This document shows positions 1 to 9,409 of a stretch of DNA of 9,409 nucleotides, one piece after another; the stretch's first letter is position 1; each line of letters opens with the position of its first letter. Both the position numbers and the translations under genes were made by a program. Source of the stretch: JBEKHI01 sp050012355 (lineage in GTDB: Bacteria > Actinomycetota > Actinomycetes > Streptosporangiales > Streptosporangiaceae); contig JBEKHI010000335.1 of NCBI GenBank assembly GCA_050012355.1, positions 1-9,409 on the forward strand. The letters run 5' to 3'. The notes beneath the pieces were generated by a model, which was not told where the DNA came from, searched no databases, and saw nothing but the letters and a program-made list of their open reading frames with translations.

Positions 1-232
1 GGGCGGCGAGCACCCCGGGCAGCACCTGCTGCGGGGTGTTCTTCTCGAAGTCTTCAGGCGTCAGCCCGAACCGGCTGGCCAGCGCGGGATTGACCCACGC
101 GAAGCGACCCTCGGCGTCCAGCAGCGCAGCGCCGATCGGCGCATCGCGCAGCAGAACCAGCGAGGCCGGCAAACCCTCCACGGCGCTCACTCCTGCCTCC
201 TGCTGCTTAGGCACCGACATGTCCGTACTCAT
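1..232 (-). CDS. PAS-domain protein, N-terminal fragment (truncated by window edge)
   Basis: Reading the minus strand from ATG at 232 gives 77 residues with no stop before the window edge. After about 20 residues comes a typical PAS opening: a helix with the pattern LLRDAPIGAALLDAEGRF, then AWVNPALASRFG and LTPEDF, where the Asn-Pro-Ala and the Leu-Thr-Pro-Glu-Asp loop are common PAS features. PAS domains sense ligands or redox state and usually sit ahead of a kinase, cyclase or phosphatase output domain. The output domain lies outside the window, so the class of signalling protein cannot be given. A GAGG ribosome-binding site at 239-242 ends six bases before the ATG. The next in-frame ATG (220) has no such site, so 232 is preferred. 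The gene is divergent from the hypothetical gene at 545, and no membrane segment is visible in this part. Confidence 0.8.
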   Translation of the reverse strand, partial: MSTDMSVPKQQEAGVSAVEGLPASLVLLRDAPIGAALLDAEGRFAWVNPALASRFGLTPEDFEKNTPQQVLPGVLAA

Positions 233-544
233 GTTCCGCCTCGATGGGCTCTACCCCTAAGACGCGTGCTTCCGCCTCGGTCGCTGGCCATAGGCGGCTC
301 CTTCCTTGCGCGTTCCCGTCGCGTGACGACGGGAGTACGCTGACGGGATGCACCAGCGCATACCCCAGCCATTCAATTAAGCGTGCCACAATCAAACTAC
401 CGATGAGGCCAGCTACGCGCAGGAACCCTGGGTCATTTGCCATCAGAGCGCGTCCATCCGGGCATTTTCGCGGACGAAGTTCTACCATGCATCCAGATGT
501 TCCTCGCGTATCGTCCGCTTGACCAGATCTGAGAGGCTATCAGC
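233..544. other. Divergent intergenic region between the PAS gene and the hypothetical gene
   Basis: This stretch separates two divergently transcribed genes and should contain both promoters. The part around 360-440 is less GC-rich than the flanking genes, as expected of non-coding DNA. I found no convincing paired -35/-10 boxes on either strand. It holds one clear inverted repeat (310-340, listed separately) and the ribosome-binding sites of both neighbours. A minus-strand open frame crosses it (207-488) but lacks the G/C third-position bias of the real genes, so it is not called. Confidence 0.6.
310..340. repeat. Intergenic inverted repeat / hairpin
   Basis: TCCCGTCG (314-321) and CGACGGGA (327-334) are perfect complements around a 5-base loop. 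The stem continues as GCGT (310-313) with ACGC (337-340) after a 2-base bulge, giving 12 base pairs. It lies about 80 bases upstream of the PAS start and about 205 bases upstream of the plus-strand gene. No T-tract follows on either side, so it is not a typical intrinsic terminator. It could be an operator or a leader hairpin, but the sequence does not show which. Confidence 0.45.
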
Positions 545-2086
545 GTGAGCCCGAGCAGCCGTCGTCGCAGCCAGCCCTCCGGCCGCGATATCACTGGAAA
601 CGCGCCCGACGCGCTGTTCCGTGAGCTGCTACACGCGGCACGTGAGCTGCTGGCCGTCCGCAGCCCGCTGGACGCCGAGCTGATGGTCAGCGAGCTGCTC
701 GGCACCTGGTGGAGCCAGCGGCACCGGGTCACCGGCTCGGTCGAGCAACTCGTCGGCGAGGGCCTGGTCTCCTACGCCGCGTCGAACTCCTCTCCCGCAT
801 CCCTCGCCCTGCTGTCGGGTATCGCCGCCCTCGGTACGCCGCGCCAGGCACAGCTGGCCGAGCAGGCCGCCATCGAACTGATTGATTCCGGAGTGCGGGC
901 GCCCGCGTGGGCTTCGCACGTCGGGGCGGTGGCGGTTGGCGAGTGCTACGTCAACCCCGACCGGTTCGGCGATACCGACGAGATCATCTGCGTGTACTCC
1001 TACGCGGGCGAGGAGCCGCACGCGCTGGTCATGGTCGTGGACTACAACTCTGGCGCCCTGCTGCGCGACGGCTGGGTCACGTCCCGGGTGGACAAGCTGC
1101 TTGACCACTGTCGTTCGACGTCATCCGGCTTCGACTCGATGGAACCGTCCGCCGCCAGGCACCTGCTGGAAGCCGCGCTGAAGACCACCGACGACGACAT
1201 CTCGCCGCCGGTCGGCGAGTCGTTCGCGTCCTATCACGCGTTCATCAGGTCGCGGATCCGCGCGCTCCCGCCGTCTCGTGGCCGGGGACGGCGCCGCACG
1301 CCGACCTGGTCCCGCGAACGGCGGGCACTGCTCGCCGCGGAGTTCCTCGCCTCGGACGAGGCGGAGGACCTGTCGGACCGGCGCGCGGCCAGCTACTGCG
1401 CGGATCGCATCATCGATTACGGCTGCGACCAGGATTTCGGCAGGCCAGACCGGGTCTCCCCGATGAAGGTGCGGTCGTTCCTGCTCGGCTGGCTGCCGCG
1501 CAAGGTGATGCTGTCGGTGTCGGACCAGGAGGCGATGCCGCACGTGCTCGCCGCCTGGGTGCGCTGGGCCGGGCGTCGCTCCGGGCTCGATCAGGCAGGG
1601 GTCAACGAGACGCTCGAGGCCGTTTTCGACTCGATGGACGAGTTCGGGCGCGCCTACCGTGACCTGGCCGAGTTTGGCCTTGACGAGCGGCTGGTGGCCC
1701 GGCTGCTACCCGACTCCGACCTGGAGGCGCTGCCGCGGCGCGCGTTCGCCTTTCCCGTGCTCGAGGGCTTCCACGGCGGTGTGGACCTGTCCGCGCTCGA
1801 CCCCGCCGACCCGGCCGACCGGCGGATGCTGCTGGCCGCCGACCATGACACTCGCACCGGCTCGGTCAACGCGATCGGGGTCGGACGCCACATCGAACGC
1901 CACCTAGCGCTCGCCGACCGGCTGTGGCGTGGATCACCTTCCGTGCTCTGGGACGCCGCGCAGCGACTGCTGGACACCGGCGAGGACCGTCATCTGGTCA
2001 TGCATGCCCTGATGGACGTCATGGATGCGGCTGGGGACGACGAGGAGGCCCTGGAAGCGGCGCTCCGGGACATCGCCTGCGCCGAA

Positions 2087-5857
<3,771 letters not shown>

Positions 5858-5858
5858 G

Positions 5859-8297
5859 CTAGCGGCGGATCAGATCCTCGTAGGCCGAGAGCACGTCGTC
5901 CCCGGTGATGGTGGTCAGGTCTTCCGCGGTCGCCGACTCCCCGAGGCTGACCACCCGCAGGTCGCGTGAGGCGCAGGACCGCTCGAACAGCGAGCGCGCG
6001 AACCGCCCGTTCCCCAGCTCGTCGATCCGGCCGGCCGCCGACTCGAATACCTGCGCCAGCGCGGCTTGGGCGGAGACGTCGAACACGTCACCGGCTTGTT
6101 CGGCGAGCAGCCTGATGATCGCGGCCAGATCCTCCGGCGTGTACGACGGGAACGCGACCCTGGTGGAGAATCGCGACGCGAGTCCCGGGTTGGACCGCAG
6201 GAACCTGTCCATGTCGGATGGGTATCCGGCGAGCACGATCACCAGCCGGTCGCGGTCGTCCTCGGCCCGTTTGAGCAGCGTCTGCACCGCTTCGGAGCCG
6301 TAGGCGTCGCCACCGGAGTAGCCCTGGTTGTGCAGCGAGTAGGCCTCGTCGATGAACAGCACGCCGCCGATCGCGGAGTCCACCAGCTTGTTGGTCTTGA
6401 TCGCGGTGGATCCTAGGTGCTCACCCACCAGGTCACCGCGGTGCGCCTCGATGACCTCCGGGCGGACCAGTAGCCCGAGCGCGGCGAAGATCCGGCCGAC
6501 GATCCGCGCCACCGTGGTCTTCCCGGTGCCGGGCGGCCCGGTGAACACGAAGTGCCGGGAGGGCGGCGCGCTGGTCAGTCCGTGCGAGTCGCGCAGCCGG
6601 GCGACGCCGAGCTGCGCGGCGATCGCGTGCACCTGTCGCTTGACTGGTTCCAGGCCGACCAGTTCGTCGAGCTCGGCGATGGCGGCCTCGAGGGTGGGTG
6701 TCTCCTCGTAGCCGCGCAGCCTCGAGGTCAGCTCGTTCCAGGCGTGCTCGAGATCGGCTGCCTCCACGGTGATCAGCTCAGCGGCCGACGGGTCGTGCCC
6801 GGTCGACATCACCCGCACGTCGCGGGCCTGACCGGCCTTCTCAAGCAGGCTGCGGACGAACCGGCCGTTGCCCAGCTCATCGGTAATGCGGCGGCGGCCG
6901 ACCTCTTCAAGCATCGTCCACAGCACCGGCCGCGCCTGCTCCGACAGCGACTCGCCCCGGTTGTCGAGCTGCGTCCCGGCCAGCGCCTGCAGTTCGGACG
7001 GTGAGTAGGTCGGGAACTTGATCCTGGTGGCGAACCGCGAGCCGAGGCCCGGGTTGGTGGTCAGGAACGACTCCATCTGCTTCTCGTAGCCGGCCAGGAT
7101 GATGATCAGGTCTTCGCGGTTGTCCTCGGCCCGCTTCAGCAGGGTCTGCACGGCCTCCATGCCGAACCGGTCCGACTGGCCATCGCCCTCGTTGACCAGG
7201 CTGTACGCCTCGTCGATGAACAGCACGCCGCCAATCGCGGAGTCGATCAGCTCGTTGGTCTTGATCGCGGTCGCGCCCAGGTACTCGCCGACCAGGTCGC
7301 TGCGCTGCGCCTCCACCACTTCCGGCATGTCGAGCAGACCGAACGCGTAGAAGATCTTCGCGATCACTCGCGCCACGGTGGTCTTCCCGGTTCCCGGTGG
7401 CCCGAGGAACACGAAATGCCGCATCGGCTTGTCGGTGGACACTCCGGCGACCGCGCGCCGCCGGGCCGCCTCAACGGACGCGGCGATCGAGCGCACCTGC
7501 TCCTTGACCGGCTGCAGGCCGATCATCGCGTCGAGCTCGGCCATCGCTTCTTCGACCGTGATCTGCGGCCTCGGGCGCGCTGCCTGCGCGTCCGCCGCGG
7601 CCGCGGCCGCCTGCGCCCGGGCGTTCGCGGCGCCCTGCCGCGCCATCGCCGCTTGGCCCTGGCGGGCGCCCGAGCCGTTGCGAGGCACTAGTACGCCGCC
7701 GCGCGGGACCATCGTCGAACCGTTCGGTCCCTGGACGCTGCCGGGGCCCGGTGATCCACCCGCCGCCGGCGGCCTGCCCTTCGGGGCCGCGTACATCCTC
7801 GCGTCCTGCAGGCCCTTCGCCGCTCGCCAGCCGAGCACCGCCGCGGCTAGCAGCCAGGAGGTGACCGCGCCGATGACCAGATGCGCGGGCCAGACCCGGA
7901 GCGCGGCGATCCCTAGCGGCGCCGACCAGACCAGCGCCAGCCCCACCGTCCGGGCGGGCGCGAACCAGCGGGCCAGCGGCTTGGCATGCGCGATCAGCGC
8001 CGCGGCCAGCGGCAGCAACCACAACACCGGCACCCACATCGGATGCGAGAACCACTGCACGTGGGAGAACAGGTCGAAGGCGTACAGCCAGGACACGGCC
8101 ACCGCAGCGGTAGCTAGCTTGGACCTGTTACCGGTCACGACCGCGATCACCGCGATGACTGGAGAAAGCAGCAACGCGGGCACGACGAGAACGATCTTCA
8201 GCCAGAGTGGGGCCCCCGCCGCCCAGCTGGCCACTGAGGCAAACCAGTCAGGCTTGCCTCGTGCCGCGGACTTGGCCCTATCGTTTGGCAGCATCAT
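5859..8297 (-). CDS. Membrane-anchored tandem CbbX/CfxQ-type AAA+ ATPase
   Basis: This is an 812-residue protein. Residues about 30-158 contain roughly five hydrophobic segments (33-54, 62-80, 86-103, 117-134, 138-157). A Gly/Ala/Pro/Gln-rich linker follows (about 165-245), then two AAA+ modules of the CbbX/CfxQ/SpoVK/EccA family. Each has Walker A GPPGTGKTT (about 298 and 586), Walker B GGVLFIDEAYS (about 356 and 644), and an arginine-finger region with NPGLGSRF or NPGLASRF (about 415 and 703). Each ends with an ELGNGRF-type helix, so both modules look active. CbbX activates Rubisco and EccA serves type VII secretion, but neither partner is in this window and the architecture differs from both. 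The first ATG is 8297. A GAGGG site at 8301-8305 is better spaced from the second ATG (8294), which may be the true start. The stop is one base before the 5-oxoprolinase start, so the two genes form an operon. Confidence 0.88.
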   Translation of the reverse strand: MMLPNDRAKSAARGKPDWFASVASWAAGAPLWLKIVLVVPALLLSPVIAVIAVVTGNRSKLATAAVAVSWLYAFDLFSHVQWFSHPMWVPVLWLLPLAAALIAHAKPLARWFAPARTVGLALVWSAPLGIAALRVWPAHLVIGAVTSWLLAAAVLGWRAAKGLQDARMYAAPKGRPPAAGGSPGPGSVQGPNGSTMVPRGGVLVPRNGSGARQGQAAMARQGAANARAQAAAAAADAQAARPRPQITVEEAMAELDAMIGLQPVKEQVRSIAASVEAARRRAVAGVSTDKPMRHFVFLGPPGTGKTTVARVIAKIFYAFGLLDMPEVVEAQRSDLVGEYLGATAIKTNELIDSAIGGVLFIDEAYSLVNEGDGQSDRFGMEAVQTLLKRAEDNREDLIIILAGYEKQMESFLTTNPGLGSRFATRIKFPTYSPSELQALAGTQLDNRGESLSEQARPVLWTMLEEVGRRRITDELGNGRFVRSLLEKAGQARDVRVMSTGHDPSAAELITVEAADLEHAWNELTSRLRGYEETPTLEAAIAELDELVGLEPVKRQVHAIAAQLGVARLRDSHGLTSAPPSRHFVFTGPPGTGKTTVARIVGRIFAALGLLVRPEVIEAHRGDLVGEHLGSTAIKTNKLVDSAIGGVLFIDEAYSLHNQGYSGGDAYGSEAVQTLLKRAEDDRDRLVIVLAGYPSDMDRFLRSNPGLASRFSTRVAFPSYTPEDLAAIIRLLAEQAGDVFDVSAQAALAQVFESAAGRIDELGNGRFARSLFERSCASRDLRVVSLGESATAEDLTTITGDDVLSAYEDLIRR

Positions 8298-8451
8298 GCT
8301 CCCTCAGACAGTCGTAGTCCTTGTATAGCGCATTAGCCATGATCACAACAGCGCACAGGCCAATACTGTCGGTGAAAGTCCTGTCCACATCGTCCATCGT
8401 TGCAGTAATTTGTCGGGTATCTGATGACGTATCTCGGGGCTGAGGAGCGCG
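8298..8451. other. Divergent intergenic region between the AAA+ operon and the amidohydrolase gene
   Basis: About 150 bases of lower GC content separate the two divergent starts and should carry both promoters. One weak candidate promoter for the minus-strand operon is listed separately. No clear promoter was found for the plus-strand gene. No strong hairpin, long repeat or credible small gene was seen. Confidence 0.6.
8322..8348 (-). promoter_or_regulatory. Weak candidate promoter for the AAA+/5-oxoprolinase operon
   Basis: On the minus strand, TTGTGA (8348-8343) is followed after 15 bases by TATACA (8327-8322), about 24 bases before the first ATG of the AAA+ gene. Each box matches the sigma-70-type consensus at four of six positions, and the spacing is shorter than the ideal 17. 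The location is right, but the evidence is weak. Confidence 0.25.
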
Positions 8452-9409
8452 ATGATCCGGATCGAGGCCGACCTGCTGATACCCGGACGGGGGTCACCCA
8501 TTCACGATGGCGTCGTCCTCCTTGACGGTACCCGCATTGACTACGCCGGGCCGGCCGCGGTAGCACCTTCGACGCCCTCCGCCGCGATACACCAGGTGGG
8601 GACGGTACTTCCCGGATTGTGGGACTGCCACGGCCACCTGATGGGTACTCGCTCGGCGAACCTGGAGCGGCTGCCGCTGGAACCGGTCGAGCTGCGAGCC
8701 GCGCGATCCGCCCGCGACCTGCGGGCCGCGCTGGACGCTGGGGTGACGTCGGTCCGCGAGGTGGGCGGGCTCGGAGTGTTCCTCGCCCGGGCGGTCGCCG
8801 AGGGCAGTCTGCCCGGTCCCACGATCTACGCGGCGGGCGCGATCCTGTCGACGACCGGAGGGCACGGCGACCTGCACTCCTATCCGCTTGACTGGGTGGA
8901 GTCGTTCGCCTCGCAGACCTCGATGCTGCGACTGTGCGACGGCTCCTCTTCTTGCGCGCGGGCTGTGCGGGAACAGCTTCGTCGCGGCGCCCGGCTGATC
9001 AAGGTGTGCGCTTCCGGCGGCGTGCTGTCCGAGGTCGACGATCCGGTCCACCAGCAGTTCACCGTGAACGAGCTGCGCACCATTGTTGAGGTCGCGGGAC
9101 TGGCGTCACGTTCTGTGGCTGCGCACTGTCACGGCAAGCCGGGCATCATGGCCGCGCTGCAGGCCGGGGTGCTGACCATCGAGCACGGCACCTACCTGGA
9201 CGACGAGTGCTGCGACGCGATGCGCGAGGCGGGGGCGATCCTCGTTCCGACCAGGACGATCATCTGCGAGCTGCTTGAGTACGCCTCGGACATGCCGTCC
9301 TACGCACGGACCAAGCTGGAGGCGATCTCCGACGTGCACGCCGAGGCGGTCGGGCGCGCCTACGAGCACGGGGTCACCATCGCGATGGGCACCGACATCG
9401 GGGCTTCCG
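8452..9409 (+). CDS. Amidohydrolase, imidazolonepropionase/Xaa-Pro dipeptidase-like (truncated at window end)
   Basis: The frame starts at ATG 8452, with GAGGAG at 8442-8447 four bases upstream. It runs off the window after 319 residues; the family is usually about 400-430. All ligands of a binuclear amidohydrolase site are visible. These are the HxH pair His60/His62 in WDCHGHL, a lysine suited to carboxylation (Lys184, in LIKVCASGG), His225 in AAHCHGKPG, His245 in TIEHGTYLDDE, and the catalytic Asp315 in MGTDIG. A short beta-rich N-terminal part (MIRIEADLLIPG) fits the usual composite barrel. Such enzymes hydrolyse cyclic amides or dipeptides such as Xaa-Pro; the exact substrate cannot be read from the sequence. 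It is divergent from the operon that encodes 5-oxoprolinase, so a role in peptide or pyroglutamate salvage is possible. No signal peptide is seen, so it is probably cytoplasmic. Confidence 0.88.
   Translation, partial: MIRIEADLLIPGRGSPIHDGVVLLDGTRIDYAGPAAVAPSTPSAAIHQVGTVLPGLWDCHGHLMGTRSANLERLPLEPVELRAARSARDLRAALDAGVTSVREVGGLGVFLARAVAEGSLPGPTIYAAGAILSTTGGHGDLHSYPLDWVESFASQTSMLRLCDGSSSCARAVREQLRRGARLIKVCASGGVLSEVDDPVHQQFTVNELRTIVEVAGLASRSVAAHCHGKPGIMAALQAGVLTIEHGTYLDDECCDAMREAGAILVPTRTIICELLEYASDMPSYARTKLEAISDVHAEAVGRAYEHGVTIAMGTDIGAS

Noticed and set aside
207..488. Minus-strand open frame of 93 codons across the intergenic region, with one hydrophobic stretch
   Set aside because: Its codon third positions lack the G/C bias of the true genes, it overlaps the start of the PAS gene out of frame, and no family is recognisable.
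5859..8297. EccA-type ATPase of an ESX (type VII) secretion system
   Set aside because: There are two AAA+ modules and a membrane domain where EccA has a TPR-type N-terminus with one module, and no ESX gene is in the window.
7378..8328. Plus-strand open frame of 316 codons opposite the AAA+ N-terminal half
   Set aside because: The minus frame here has clear membrane segments and a Walker A motif; the plus frame is Ala/Ser/Arg-rich with no recognisable domain.
8333..8566. Minus-strand open frame spanning the amidohydrolase start
   Set aside because: It overlaps the clear amidohydrolase frame and its ribosome-binding site, and its product has no recognisable domain.

Overview
The window looks like chromosomal DNA from a high-GC Gram-positive bacterium (Actinomycetota). 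GC is very high and codon third positions are strongly G/C-biased, two starts are GTG, and the protein families fit. A Pseudonocardiales-type genus is possible, but that is inference only. I see no rRNA, tRNA, CRISPR array, transposase or phage gene.

Layout, left to right. (1) The first 232 bases hold the N-terminus of a PAS-domain protein on the minus strand, cut by the window edge. (2) A roughly 310-base divergent intergenic region follows, containing one strong hairpin. (3) A plus-strand gene at 545-2308 encodes a 587-residue protein of unknown function. Its last 74 codons run antisense through the 3' end of the next gene. (4) A minus-strand operon occupies 8297 down to 2087. Its first gene encodes a membrane-anchored protein with two CbbX/CfxQ-type AAA+ ATPase modules. 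After a single intervening base comes a single-chain 5-oxoprolinase (fused HyuA-HyuB, 1256 residues). (5) A divergent intergenic region of about 150 bases follows. (6) A plus-strand gene from 8452 encodes a binuclear-metal amidohydrolase (imidazolonepropionase/Xaa-Pro dipeptidase-like), cut by the right edge.

The most unusual feature is inside the 5-oxoprolinase gene. Two probable linkers of the protein are encoded by palindromic DNA. One is a 47-bp element made of a perfect 20-bp inverted repeat with a 7-base loop (4038-4084). The other is a duplicated 23-bp sequence containing a 17-bp palindrome (3402-3455), next to an Ala/Gly-rich insert of about 70 residues. Both elements have the same 7-bp ends (GTCGATG...CATCGAC) and are flanked on the same side by the same 11-mer. 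This suggests a family of small palindromic elements tolerated in frame inside coding sequence, comparable in principle to Rickettsia palindromic elements.

Functionally, the oxoprolinase would convert 5-oxoproline to glutamate using ATP. The divergent amidohydrolase could act on small cyclic amides or dipeptides, so the right half may be a peptide or pyroglutamate salvage locus. The tight coupling of a membrane AAA+ protein to the oxoprolinase raises the untested idea that it remodels or activates that enzyme.
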